DNA of 64,000 bases from an uncultured Coriobacteriia bacterium (GTDB taxonomy: Bacteria; Actinomycetota; Coriobacteriia; Coriobacteriales; QAMH01): positions 51,488 to 115,487 of the forward strand of contig CAUHSG010000004.1 in NCBI GenBank assembly GCA_959608885.1, given 5' to 3'. The notes beneath the pieces are model-generated. The model was not told the DNA's origin. It was given only the letters and a program-made list of their open reading frames with translations, and did no database searches. The position numbers and the translations under genes were made by a program. Positions 44,142-53,059 of this stretch are shown here, piece after piece (within the stretch, counting starts at the first letter, position 1; every line of letters starts with the position of its first letter).

Positions 44142-45383
44142 GTGGCAGTAGGCCAACCTACGGCTATAGTGTGTGCGTACCAAGACGAAGGCGGCCGCGT
44201 GAAAGAGCAAAAAGAGAGCATCTGGAGCTTTCCTTACATCGCGTTGATGGTGGTGAATCTCTTCCAATCCATGGCCGCGTTCATGGCCAACACCACGCTT
44301 CCGGTCTATGCCGACGCGCTGGGAGCATCTCCTTCCGTGGTGGGCATAGTGGTGAGCTCGTTTTCCGTGACGGCATTGCTCATCAGGCCCTTCGCGGGCC
44401 CCGCGTTCGACAGCTTCTCACGCAAGCGTCTGCTCATGGCATCGCAGTGCATCATATGCGCCTGTATGTTCCTCTACGGCGTGGTGGATTCCCTACAGGG
44501 GCTTGTCATCGTCAGGCTCGTGCACGGCATCGGGATTGGCTGCAGTGGTCCGCTCGCCATGTCGCTCGTATCGGAGTTCCTTCCGGAATCGAAGTTTGCG
44601 AGTGGGATAAGCATCTATGCTTTGGCGCAGTCGTTCGCGCAGGTAGTCGGTCCGGCAGCGGGGTTGTATCTGGTGGATGCCATCGGCTTTTCGCCATCCT
44701 ACTTTCTTGCTGCGGGTTGCCTTCTGGTGGCTATCTGCGGTGTCGGGCTCATACGGGAGCCATATCGGGAGCGCTTGCGCTACGAGTTAAAACTCGATCG
44801 CATGTTCGCGCCGGAGGCGGTAGGAAAGGCAGCCGCTCTGATGCTGCTCGCGACCTCGTTTTCGTGCATGGGCGCCTACGTCGTGCTGTATGGCTATTCC
44901 GTGGGGGTTTCCCAGATGGGGATCTTCTTCATCGTGTATTCCTTCTGCCTGCTGGGAACACGCCCCCTGTTCGGAAGCATGGCTGATAGAGTTGGTGCGC
45001 CGCGCATGCTTGCTGTCGGCATCGCGTTCTTTGCGGCATCCTACGTTGCCCTCGCCGCTGCGGACAATCTAGCAACGTTCATCATCGCAGCGATTCTGGG
45101 CTCGGCCGGATTCGGATGCTGCGGTCCGCTGCTCCAATCTGCCGCGCTGGCCTCCGTTCCCCCGTCTCGACGCGGTGCCGCAAGCAACACCGCCTTCACG
45201 GGACTTGATCTGGGGATGCTCATCGGCCCCATTATCGGGGGAATGGTCATAGAGGCCGCAACGCCGGTTCTTGGAAGCCAACCCGAGGCGTATTCGCTCA
45301 TGTGGCTGGCAATGCTCGTGCCCGCCATAGACGCCTCTCTCATCGTTCTTCGTTGGAATCTGCAGCGCCGCCGGGATTCGTAG
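44142..45383 (+). CDS. MFS transporter
   Basis: This protein (413 residues from the GTG at 44142) has 12 hydrophobic segments and MFS signatures in the helix 2-3 loop (RPFAGPAFDSFSRKRLL) and VRLVHGIGIGCSGPLAMSL. A GTG at 44199 with AAGGCGG upstream is an alternative start that removes 19 polar residues before the first helix; I cannot decide between them. It probably exports or imports a small molecule. It is convergent with the surface protein gene. Confidence 0.88.
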   Translation: MAVGQPTAIVCAYQDEGGRVKEQKESIWSFPYIALMVVNLFQSMAAFMANTTLPVYADALGASPSVVGIVVSSFSVTALLIRPFAGPAFDSFSRKRLLMASQCIICACMFLYGVVDSLQGLVIVRLVHGIGIGCSGPLAMSLVSEFLPESKFASGISIYALAQSFAQVVGPAAGLYLVDAIGFSPSYFLAAGCLLVAICGVGLIREPYRERLRYELKLDRMFAPEAVGKAAALMLLATSFSCMGAYVVLYGYSVGVSQMGIFFIVYSFCLLGTRPLFGSMADRVGAPRMLAVGIAFFAASYVALAAADNLATFIIAAILGSAGFGCCGPLLQSAALASVPPSRRGAASNTAFTGLDLGMLIGPIIGGMVIEAATPVLGSQPEAYSLMWLAMLVPAIDASLIVLRWNLQRRRDS

Positions 45384-45387
45384 GGGG

Positions 45388-46596
45388 CTACTTCGAATCA
45401 CCGGCTGCTTCCGTCGCGCGCTTGTGGTTGCGCCAGGCAAGTGCCGCGAATACGATGGCTGCGAGAATCGCGATGCCGGCTAGCGTGCCCACGACGGCAA
45501 TCGTCCTGTCGCCCGTATCGACGAGCGTCATGGTCTTCTCGACGCCGGTCGTGTAGGCGTTGATGGTTTCCTCGGCATCCTTCTTGTCTGTGGGGTTGTC
45601 GAGCATGTCATCCGTGATGTCGACGGTCTCGTCATCTCCGGCCTCTCCGTTGTCGGGGGCGTCGGTTCCGTCCCCGACAAAGTCCTCTACGATGACGTCG
45701 TCGGGTAGCGTCGTGATGAGGTCATCGTGATTGAATATCTGGTCGGGAACCTCCACGGCATCTGGCAGCGTGGTGATCTGGTCGTCGTAGTCGAAGATGC
45801 CATCGGGGATTTCGACGCCATCGGGTAACGTCGTCGAGGTGGGCGTGTAGAGCACGTTAATCACGTTGTTGTCAGGGTCGGTGCCCAGGTGGATTTCGGC
45901 CGGGTATGTATCAATGACAAAGGTTCCGTCAAGCTTGTACTCGTAGGCATCTCCAACGATAAGCTTGTCGAAACGCTGGTTGGTAAAGGTTTCCGATCCG
46001 AGCTTGATGAACTCGACATCCTGGGGTGCTAGCGCCTCGCCCCACGAATCGGCGGTCAGGTCGGCGCCGGTCATGAGATAGTAGTTGACCGTGTACTCGG
46101 AATTCCACAACCGCACGTAGTTGAGCGTGTAGACGTTCTGGCTCGGATCGCGCGACACGACCATCTTGTTGGGCCAACCGTCCCAGAAGAAGTAACCGGG
46201 AATGTTCACGACGTAGCTCCAGGCAGTCAGCTCCTGGCCTTCGTGAAAGCCCGAGAGGGTGCGCGTCCCCATGAGGCGAAGGCCATTCTCGTCTTTGGGC
46301 ACGTCTGGGTCATCGAACATGACCATCTCGTAGTAGTTGAGCGTGATGGAGCAATCATCGGCAGGGGACAGCCCCGTGTCCCTGCCATCCGACAAGCTCT
46401 GTGCCTGCATAGTCGAAGCCGGAACCTCGATTTCGTTTCCCTGCGTGTCTATGACGGTTTTCGTGTTGCCATTGGCAAAAGCGCTGAAGGCGCAGTACGC
46501 GCTGAGGGCGATGCCGATGCAAAGCAGGATGATTGCCGCGCTCAGGGCGAGCCTGAAGGAGCGTATGGAAGCCGAGCCGGAAGCAAGCGTTTTCAT
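45388..46596 (-). CDS. Secreted, membrane-anchored repeat protein
   Basis: This 402-residue protein has an N-terminal signal/anchor (about 13-40), an extracellular region with SHIRT-like or MucBP-like strands (PGYFFWDGWPNKMVVSRDP, VNYYLMTGADLTADSWGEAL), three imperfect 20-residue repeats opening TTLPD (about 255-315), an acidic stretch, and a C-terminal membrane helix (about 365-390) with a basic tail but no LPxTG. AAGGAGGCG precedes the ATG. It is probably displayed at the cell surface; the ligand is unknown. Confidence 0.8.
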   Translation of the reverse strand: MKTLASGSASIRSFRLALSAAIILLCIGIALSAYCAFSAFANGNTKTVIDTQGNEIEVPASTMQAQSLSDGRDTGLSPADDCSITLNYYEMVMFDDPDVPKDENGLRLMGTRTLSGFHEGQELTAWSYVVNIPGYFFWDGWPNKMVVSRDPSQNVYTLNYVRLWNSEYTVNYYLMTGADLTADSWGEALAPQDVEFIKLGSETFTNQRFDKLIVGDAYEYKLDGTFVIDTYPAEIHLGTDPDNNVINVLYTPTSTTLPDGVEIPDGIFDYDDQITTLPDAVEVPDQIFNHDDLITTLPDDVIVEDFVGDGTDAPDNGEAGDDETVDITDDMLDNPTDKKDAEETINAYTTGVEKTMTLVDTGDRTIAVVGTLAGIAILAAIVFAALAWRNHKRATEAAGDSK

Positions 46597-46703
46597 GGCA
46601 AACGCCTCCTTAAACGCAATTGATATTCGTGTCAAGAATAATACAGCGTTTATCCGTTTTACGGCTCAAAATTATCGGTAAATTTCAAAAAAGACACAGA
46701 ACA

Positions 46704-46732
46704 AGACAAAATTCGCCGGGGCAAGTTTGTCT
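46704..46732. repeat. Family-A palindrome
   Basis: Arms AGACAAA / TTTGTCT around ATTCGCCGGGGCAAG, ahead of the GntR promoter and upstream of the divergent surface protein gene. Confidence 0.8.
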
Positions 46733-46742
46733 CATTTTTCTG

Positions 46743-46793
46743 TTGACAGCTGTATATAGGTGTGTATATAGTGTGCATATAGGGTATATACAC
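46743..46793 (+). promoter_or_regulatory. Promoter and putative operator of the GntR-ABC operon
   Basis: TTGACA at 46743 with an 18-bp spacer to TATAGT. The inverted repeat GTGTATATA / TATATACAC (46762-46793, 14-bp spacer) overlaps the -10 region, a typical place for autorepression by the GntR regulator. Confidence 0.6.
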
Positions 46794-46861
46794 TAGTGAA
46801 TCGACGGGGACGCCCGTGATTCACGCGACGAGGATGCGACGGCCTCCTCGTGAAAAGAGGA

Positions 46862-47236
46862 ATGTTGGAAATAATCGTATCGAACTCGAGCGCGTCCCCC
46901 ATCTATGAGCAGATCGCGCAGCAGATCAAGGATGCGATATTGGCGGGCGATCTTGCCGAAGGCGAGTTGCTCCCGAGCATACGCACCCTGGCAAACGACC
47001 TGCGCATCAGCGTCATAACCACAAAGCGAGCCTACGCCGAACTCGAGGCTGCCGGTTTCGTGAACACGGTTCAGGGCAAGGGCACCTTCGTCTCTGGCGG
47101 AAACATCGAGCTGCTGCGCGAGGAGCAACTGCGAAACGTCGAGCAACTGCTTTCGCAGGCAACGGAGCTGGCAAAGTCCGCTGGTTTAGACGCTCGCGAG
47201 CTGCATGAGACGCTCGATTTGCTGATGGAGGACTAG
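46862..47236 (+). CDS. GntR-family regulator (YtrA type)
   Basis: This 124-residue protein is a winged helix-turn-helix with a short C-terminal helix, the YtrA layout: SPIYEQIAQQIKDAILAGDL, LLPSIRTLANDLRIS, TTKRAYAELEAAGFV, GKGTFVSG. I chose the ATG at 46862; a TTG at 46865 has better spacing from AGAGGA. YtrA-type repressors control adjacent ABC exporters, and one follows after 21 nt. Confidence 0.88.
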   Translation: MLEIIVSNSSASPIYEQIAQQIKDAILAGDLAEGELLPSIRTLANDLRISVITTKRAYAELEAAGFVNTVQGKGTFVSGGNIELLREEQLRNVEQLLSQATELAKSAGLDARELHETLDLLMED

Positions 47237-47257
47237 CGGCGAGCTACAAGGAGCATC

Positions 47258-48148
47258 ATGGAAGACATGATTCGCATACAGGGGCTTGCCAAGCACTATG
47301 ACGGCTTTACCCTCGAAAACATCGGATTCTCCGTTCCCGCAGGTTCCGTCGTGGGTCTCATCGGCTCGAATGGAGCTGGCAAGACCACCACGCTCAAGAT
47401 CATCCTCGGCCTTACGGCGGCAGATGGAGGAGACGTACGGCTTTTGGGCTGCGACCCCCGTGACGGCAAGGGCATCGACAAGATCAAAGCGCGTGTCGGA
47501 ATCGTTCTGGACACCTGTGCCTTTCCCGACGTGAGCAAGGTGGCGGATGTCGGCATTCTCGGACATGCTGCCTATGCGACCTGGGATGACGGGCGCTTCA
47601 AGTCGCTTTGCGACGAATTTGGCCTTGAGCTTCGCAAGACGGTGAAGGACCTTTCCCGCGGCATGGGCATGAAGCTCACCCTCGCCTTCGCGCTTTCCCA
47701 CGATCCGGAACTGCTCGTCCTCGACGAGGCGACGGCGGGGCTTGACCCCATGGCCCGTGACGAGGTGCTCGATATATTGCGGCACTTCATGGAGGACGAG
47801 AACCACGCCATACTCATCTCCACGCACATCACGAGCGACCTTGAGAAGATCGCCGATGAGGTGATTTGCATCGAGGACGGCCATATGGTGTTCGACCTGC
47901 CGAAAGACACCATCTGCGATGAAGCGGGCATCGCGCATTGTCGTGCCGCGGACCTGGAGGGGCTCATGCAAGGCGGGTGTATTCCAGACAGCTCGCTCGC
48001 GTTGCGCCGCGGTATGGGGACGGACGTCCTCGTGCCCGACCGCTTCGCCTTCGCACGTGACTATCCCGGGATCCCGGTCGACCGCGCGACCATCGAGGAT
48101 TACATGACGCTCGCGCTCAAGGGCGAGCCGCTAAAGGAGGTGCAGTGA
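47258..48148 (+). CDS. ABC transporter ATP-binding protein
   Basis: This 296-residue ATPase has GSNGAGKTT (about 37-45), a signature LSRGMGMKLTLA, Walker B LLVLDEATAGLD, and the SH switch histidine. It is of the drug/antimicrobial-peptide exporter type (YtrB/BcrA-like). AAGGAG precedes the ATG. It is followed by an overlapping permease gene and preceded by its GntR regulator. Confidence 0.92.
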   Translation: MEDMIRIQGLAKHYDGFTLENIGFSVPAGSVVGLIGSNGAGKTTTLKIILGLTAADGGDVRLLGCDPRDGKGIDKIKARVGIVLDTCAFPDVSKVADVGILGHAAYATWDDGRFKSLCDEFGLELRKTVKDLSRGMGMKLTLAFALSHDPELLVLDEATAGLDPMARDEVLDILRHFMEDENHAILISTHITSDLEKIADEVICIEDGHMVFDLPKDTICDEAGIAHCRAADLEGLMQGGCIPDSSLALRRGMGTDVLVPDRFAFARDYPGIPVDRATIEDYMTLALKGEPLKEVQ

Positions 48149-48846
48149 TGAAAGCCATGATCTTCTCCGACCTCATCACGTCAAAGAACTCGATTATCAC
48201 GCTTCTGGGCGTGACGGTGCTCATCGCCATCTTCATAGCCATACCCACGGGCACGCTCTACGGCTCCATCGGCGCGTGCGCCGCCATGATTCCCTTCATG
48301 TACCTGTTCAGCATCTCGGCCTACGATGAGATGAACGGCTGGGAGCGGTTTCGGCTGACGCTGCCCATCAGCCGACGCCAGGTGGCGTACGGACGCTACG
48401 CGAGCATGCTCATCGTCTGCATTTGCTCGCTTGTGATCGCGATTGCGTTGGGTTTGCTCATCGGGCTGGTCGTCGATGCGCTGCCCGAGGGCATTGTTCC
48501 CGAGGGCCTGCGCTTGTCGAATGCCGGAGTCGGAGAGATTATCGGCGCGGCTCTGCTCACGCAGGTGGTCATCTTGCTCGTCGTGACGCTGACGTTGCCC
48601 TTTATCTTGCGTTACGGAATGACGAAGGCGACGCGCATCGCACCGATGGTCCTGATCTTCGCGATCTCGGGGCTGGTCGTCCTCCTCGGAAACACGTCGA
48701 TTGTCGGCGAGCTGGAGGTCTTTCTGGGTGGCATGGGCCAGCTGCAGATGGTTCTTCTTGGCGTGGGTATCGTTGTGATCGTACTCGCACTCTACGTGGC
48801 AAGTGCTCTTGTCGCCGCGCGTTTCTACGAACATCGCGAGTTCTAG
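48148..48846 (+). CDS. ABC-2-type permease
   Basis: This 232-residue protein has six hydrophobic segments and matches small ABC-2 permeases paired with YtrA-type regulators. AAAGGAGG lies seven nt before the ATG at 48148, which overlaps the ATPase stop by 1 nt. With the ATPase it forms an exporter; the substrate is unknown. Confidence 0.88.
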   Translation: MKAMIFSDLITSKNSIITLLGVTVLIAIFIAIPTGTLYGSIGACAAMIPFMYLFSISAYDEMNGWERFRLTLPISRRQVAYGRYASMLIVCICSLVIAIALGLLIGLVVDALPEGIVPEGLRLSNAGVGEIIGAALLTQVVILLVVTLTLPFILRYGMTKATRIAPMVLIFAISGLVVLLGNTSIVGELEVFLGGMGQLQMVLLGVGIVVIVLALYVASALVAARFYEHREF

Positions 48847-48850
48847 CTAA

Positions 48851-48878
48851 TGGGACAAGGGGACAGGTCATTTGTCCC
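48851..48878. repeat. Family-B palindrome
   Basis: TGGGACAA / TTGTCCCA around GGGGACAGGTCA. The core GGACAGGTCATTTGTCCCA is the reverse complement of the copy at 21541, so the element occurs in both orientations. Confidence 0.85.
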
Positions 48879-48943
48879 ACTTCCCAAGGTGCGAATCCGG
48901 AAGCTGTACAATGGCAGAACGTAATTTCGACGGAAGGATTAGC

Positions 48944-49744
48944 ATGGATCGCTTGAAGGATAAGGTAGCCATTGTCACTGGATCGACGAGCGGAATCGGC
49001 AAGGGCATCGCGAAGTTGTTTGCTGCCGAGGGCGCGAAAGTCGTCGTTTGCGGTCGTCGTGAAGAGCGAGGCGCTGCCATCGTGAAAGAGATCGAGGCTG
49101 CAGGCGGCACTGCCATGTTCCATTTCCTCGATGTGACGAAGCCCGAGACCGTCGATGCGCTTCTCGCCGATACGGAAGCCGCCTGGGGAAAGATCGACGC
49201 AATCGTCAACAATGCCGCTGGCATGGCGCTCAAGGATGGCCGCGTTGACGAGATATCCCTGGAGGATTGGGATGCCGTTTTCGCGAGCGACATCCGCAGC
49301 ACCTTCTACTGCATCAGGACCGCCCTGCCGTACCTCAAGCGCAACGGCGGTGGCTCCATCGTCAACATCGGGTCCATGGCAGCCTGCGGTGGCGACCTGG
49401 GATCGACTGCCTATGCGTGCGCGAAGGCCGGTGTCGACATGCTCACGCAATACACCGCGCTCCAGTATGGCAAGGAGAACATCCGCTGCAACTGCGTGCG
49501 CCCGGGCCTCATCATCACGGAGGAGAACGCCGAGAGGGTGCCCGATGCGCTCAAGGATATCTTCCTGGACAACATCGAGGTCACGCGTTATGGGTCTCCC
49601 GAGGACATTGCGGCGATGTGCGTCTACCTTGCATCGGATGAGAGCGAGTACTTCACGGGGCAGGTCGTCACCGTTGACGGTGGTCTGAACTCGCATGTGC
49701 CCACGGTCGCGCAGTTCCGTGCCCTCGCCTCGCGCACTTGGTAA
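48944..49744 (+). CDS. Short-chain dehydrogenase/reductase (SDR)
   Basis: This 266-residue protein has TGSTSGIGKGIA (about 12-23), NNAAGMA, and catalytic YACAK (Tyr-x3-Lys, about 159). The layout is of FabG/hydroxysteroid-dehydrogenase-like SDRs. GGAAGGA precedes the ATG. It is 42 nt upstream of an old-yellow-enzyme gene, suggesting sequential oxidation/reduction of one compound. Confidence 0.9.
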   Translation: MDRLKDKVAIVTGSTSGIGKGIAKLFAAEGAKVVVCGRREERGAAIVKEIEAAGGTAMFHFLDVTKPETVDALLADTEAAWGKIDAIVNNAAGMALKDGRVDEISLEDWDAVFASDIRSTFYCIRTALPYLKRNGGGSIVNIGSMAACGGDLGSTAYACAKAGVDMLTQYTALQYGKENIRCNCVRPGLIITEENAERVPDALKDIFLDNIEVTRYGSPEDIAAMCVYLASDESEYFTGQVVTVDGGLNSHVPTVAQFRALASRTW

Positions 49745-49786
49745 ACATATTAAGAATCTGGGAACGTGACGATCCGGGAGGGATCC

Positions 49787-51733
49787 ATGAAGCGCGATTA
49801 CCCCAATCTCTGCAAACCCCTCAAGGTGGGCAACCTGACATTCCGCAACCGCATGGTGTCGGCCCCCATGGGTGCCACCGATATCACGGCCGAGGGCACG
49901 CCGGGTTTGCGCACCCAGGGCTTCTACGAGACCCGCGCCAAGGGTGGCGCGGCCGCGGTCACTGTGAGCGAGCTCGTGGTCCATCCCGAGACCGACGGCT
50001 CGCAGATGCTGCATCTCTCGCTTGCCACGCCCGGGCAGCTCGGCGCGTTTGCATACGTTGCCGACGCCATCAAGCGCCACGGCGCCATCGCTTCCATCGA
50101 GTTGTCGCATTCCGGCCAGTATGCGGGCACCTATATGGTGGACAAGAAGAAGAAAGCCGACCTGTGCCAGTGGGGGCCGAGCGATGGCGTGCGCCCCGAC
50201 GGGCTTCCCGTGAGGGCGCTTTCCGTCGAGCAAATCGAGGACATCGCTGCCGCTTACGCCAACGCCGCCGTACTGGCGCGTCGCGCGGGCTTCCAGATGT
50301 GCATGGTCCACGCGGGGCACGGCTGGCTCATCAACCAGTTCCTCTCGCCGTACTTCAACAAGCGCACTGACGAGTACGGCGGTTCCCTCGAGAATCGCCT
50401 GCGCTTCGCTCGCCAGATACTCACCGCAATTCGTGAAGCAACGGGTCCCGGCTTTCCCATCGAGCTGCGCATGAGCGGCTCGGAGCTCTTTGACGGTGGC
50501 TATGATATCGAGGAGGGCTGTCGCATCGCCGAAGGCATCGAGGATCTAGTCGACCTCATTCACGTGTCGGCCGGCTCGTATCAGTTCGGGTTCTCGATTA
50601 CCCATCCGTCGATGTTCCGCGAGCACGGTTGCAACGTGCCGCTGGCCGCGCAAATCAAGCAGCACGTGTCCGTACCGGTCGTTGCCATCGGCGGCCTGTC
50701 CGACCCCGCGCAGATGGAGCAGATCATCGCCAGCGGTCAGGCCGATGCCGTCGCCATGGCCCGCGCGCTGCTGGCCGACCCCGAGCTTCCCAACAAGGTC
50801 ATGGCAAATAAGGGTGACGAGGTCGTGAAGTGCCTACGTTGCTTCGTCTGCATGGCCGAACGTCCTGTGACCCAGACACGTCGTTGTGCCGTGAATCCGC
50901 TCATCGGTCGCGAGTTCGAGGGGCTGACCGTGACGCCCGCGGCCCGGCCCAAGCGCGTGCTCGTGGCTGGCGGCGGCATCGCCGGCATGAAGGCGGCTCA
51001 CACCGCGGCGCTACGCGGTCATGACGTGACGCTGTGCGAGGCAAGCGACGAGCTCGGCGGCATCCTGCGCACCGAGGCGGCGCTTCCCTTCAAGTACGAC
51101 ATGTACGAGCTCGGGCGTACCTACGCGCACCTGTGCCGCGAGGCCGGTGTCGACATCCGGCTCGAGACGCCCGTGACTTCCGCACTGTGCGACGAGCTCG
51201 AGCCGGACGCGCTCATCATTGCCGTGGGCTCCGAGCCCATCAAGCTGCCCTTTCCCGTGGCCGAGGACGCCCGCGTGATTTCCATCGACGAGCTCTACCT
51301 GGACGGTGCCGAGCCGGGTCCGGAAGTTGCCGTCATCGGCGGTGGCCTCACCGGCTGCGAATGTGCGCTACAGTTGGCTCGTACGGGCCACAAGGTCCAT
51401 CTCATCGAGATGCGTTCCGAGCTGGCGCCCGACGCCAACATCCGCCATCGTCCCATCTTGCTGGCAGAGCTGGAGGGCGAGGATATCGATGTGCTGACGG
51501 GCGCGGCCGCGAAGTGTGTGGACGCCGATGGCGTGACGGTCACCATCGATGGCGAGGAGAGAGTGGTGTCGTGCGAGTCGGTCATCGCCGCTATCGGTCA
51601 GCGCTCGCGCAGCGCGGTCGTCGACGAGCTACGCGACGGCGCTCCCTTCGTGCGTATCATCGGCGATGCCCAGCGCCCGGCCAACATCACGCTCGCGATT
51701 TACGAGGCCTATCACGCCGGGCTGGACATATAG
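49787..51733 (+). CDS. Enoate reductase-like flavoenzyme (OYE/BaiCD/2,4-dienoyl-CoA reductase type)
   Basis: This 648-residue enzyme has an N-terminal old-yellow-enzyme barrel (FMN; VHAGHGWLINQFLSPYFNK near 175), a [4Fe-4S] motif CLRCFVC...RRC (about 347-365), and C-terminal FAD/NAD-binding domains (VLVAGGGIAGMKAA near 392; VIGGGLTGCE near 520). Relatives reduce alkene bonds in enoates, dienoyl-CoA or bile-acid intermediates (BaiCD/BaiH). GGGAGGG precedes the ATG. With the SDR upstream it could process a cyclic or enoate substrate; the substrate is unknown. Confidence 0.9.
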   Translation: MKRDYPNLCKPLKVGNLTFRNRMVSAPMGATDITAEGTPGLRTQGFYETRAKGGAAAVTVSELVVHPETDGSQMLHLSLATPGQLGAFAYVADAIKRHGAIASIELSHSGQYAGTYMVDKKKKADLCQWGPSDGVRPDGLPVRALSVEQIEDIAAAYANAAVLARRAGFQMCMVHAGHGWLINQFLSPYFNKRTDEYGGSLENRLRFARQILTAIREATGPGFPIELRMSGSELFDGGYDIEEGCRIAEGIEDLVDLIHVSAGSYQFGFSITHPSMFREHGCNVPLAAQIKQHVSVPVVAIGGLSDPAQMEQIIASGQADAVAMARALLADPELPNKVMANKGDEVVKCLRCFVCMAERPVTQTRRCAVNPLIGREFEGLTVTPAARPKRVLVAGGGIAGMKAAHTAALRGHDVTLCEASDELGGILRTEAALPFKYDMYELGRTYAHLCREAGVDIRLETPVTSALCDELEPDALIIAVGSEPIKLPFPVAEDARVISIDELYLDGAEPGPEVAVIGGGLTGCECALQLARTGHKVHLIEMRSELAPDANIRHRPILLAELEGEDIDVLTGAAAKCVDADGVTVTIDGEERVVSCESVIAAIGQRSRSAVVDELRDGAPFVRIIGDAQRPANITLAIYEAYHAGLDI

Positions 51734-51739
51734 CAAAAG

Positions 51740-51770
51740 TGAGACAGTTTGGTCAGACCAAACTGTCTCA
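51740..51770. repeat. Near-perfect hairpin 3' of the enoate reductase gene
   Basis: 15-bp perfect arms TGAGACAGTTTGGTC / GACCAAACTGTCTCA with a single central base. It has the family-B outer ends (TGAGACA/TGTCTCA) but a different core. Confidence 0.8.
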
Positions 51771-51810
51771 TTTCGCCGGTCAGATGATGTTTGGAGCTTG
51801 GCGTTAATCG

Positions 51811-52953
51811 CTATTCGTATTGCTCCGCAGCGCGCTCAAGCTGCTCGATGATGCCGATGCCCTGCGGGCACATGTCCTCGCATGCGCCGCACTTGATGCA
51901 TTCGCTCGCCCTTCCCTCAGCCGCCTGCCAGCTGTAGAGGTCCTTCACGAAGTCGTGGTCCTTCGTCATTTCCTCGAGGTTCAGCAGTTCCATAATTTGC
52001 GGAATCTTCACGTGAGACGGACAGCCTTCGACGCAATAGCCGCATGCGGTGCAGGGGACCGACGCCATAGCGCGCAAGTTGGCGATGGTGGCGTCGAGCG
52101 CTTCTTGCTCGGCAGCGGTAAATGGCTTGTTAGCTGCGTACGAGGCAAGGTTCTCGCGCGCCTGCTCGATGGTCGACATGCCCGAGAGCACGGCGATGAC
52201 GTTGGGGAGGTTCCAGCAGAAGCGATATGCCCACTCGGCCTGCGTCGAACCCGGCTTTGCCTGCATGAGAGGCTTGGCAGCTTCTTCGGGCAACGTGCAG
52301 AGCCTACCGCCGCGCGCGGGCTCCATGATGATGACGGGCTTGCTGTACTTCTCGGCCACCTCCATGAGGCGACGGGCCTCGTTGTGCGGGTCATCCCAAT
52401 CGAGGTAGTTAATTTGCAGCTGGACGAAGTCCATCTCCGGATGGGCGGCGAGCAACTGGTCTAGGCACTCCGCATCGTCGTGTATGGAAAAGCCGACGTA
52501 GCGAATCTTGCCAGCAGCTTTCTGCTCCTGCGCGAAATCCCACATGCCGTATTCGTCGAACTTTGCGGTGCGCTTGCCACCGACGTTGTGCAGTAGGTAG
52601 TAGTCGACGTAGTCGGTGCCAAGGCGCTTGAGCGAGACGTCCAGACACTCCTGCGCCGCCTCCTTGTTGGGCAGCGCCCAGGCAAGGCACTTCGTGGCGA
52701 TGGTGAACGACTCGCGCGGATAGCGTGCCACCAGTGCCTTTCCCAGTGCCACCTCGGACTCGCCCTCGTGGTAGACGAACGCCGTGTCGAAGTAGGTGTT
52801 GCCCGCTTCCATGAACGTATCGACCATCTGCTCGAACTGCGGCATGTCGATGCTCTTGGGGTCGTTTTCGTCCATAAGCGGTAGGCGCATGCATCCGAAG
52901 CCCATCTTGGAGGCGGGGAAGATGGCGTTATCTGCAATGTGGTTAGCTGGCAC
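51811..52953 (-). CDS. Aldo/keto reductase with C-terminal ferredoxin domain
   Basis: This 380-residue protein has an aldo/keto reductase barrel (TYFDTAFVY, IATKCLAW, YLLHNVG) and a C-terminal Fe-S region with CTACGYCVEGCP and CIKCGACEDMCP. It is a paralogue of the protein at 18156. I chose the GTG at 52953 because AAGGAGAG lies six nt upstream; the ATG 18 nt further lacks one. The MerR gene nearby is divergent and may regulate it. Confidence 0.88.
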   Translation of the reverse strand: MPANHIADNAIFPASKMGFGCMRLPLMDENDPKSIDMPQFEQMVDTFMEAGNTYFDTAFVYHEGESEVALGKALVARYPRESFTIATKCLAWALPNKEAAQECLDVSLKRLGTDYVDYYLLHNVGGKRTAKFDEYGMWDFAQEQKAAGKIRYVGFSIHDDAECLDQLLAAHPEMDFVQLQINYLDWDDPHNEARRLMEVAEKYSKPVIIMEPARGGRLCTLPEEAAKPLMQAKPGSTQAEWAYRFCWNLPNVIAVLSGMSTIEQARENLASYAANKPFTAAEQEALDATIANLRAMASVPCTACGYCVEGCPSHVKIPQIMELLNLEEMTKDHDFVKDLYSWQAAEGRASECIKCGACEDMCPQGIGIIEQLERAAEQYE

Positions 52954-53059
52954 GGTCTCTCTCCTTCGCATTTCGACTTGCTTGACATTATTGGAGTTTG
53001 GACAATATCCTAAACATTAAAGTTAACTCGAAGTCAAGCTTGGTGTCGTGGGAGGCGAA

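Noticed and set aside
42837..44267. 476-codon minus-strand frame over the second membrane protein
   Set aside because: It lies antisense to a gene with clear membrane helices and spans a terminator.
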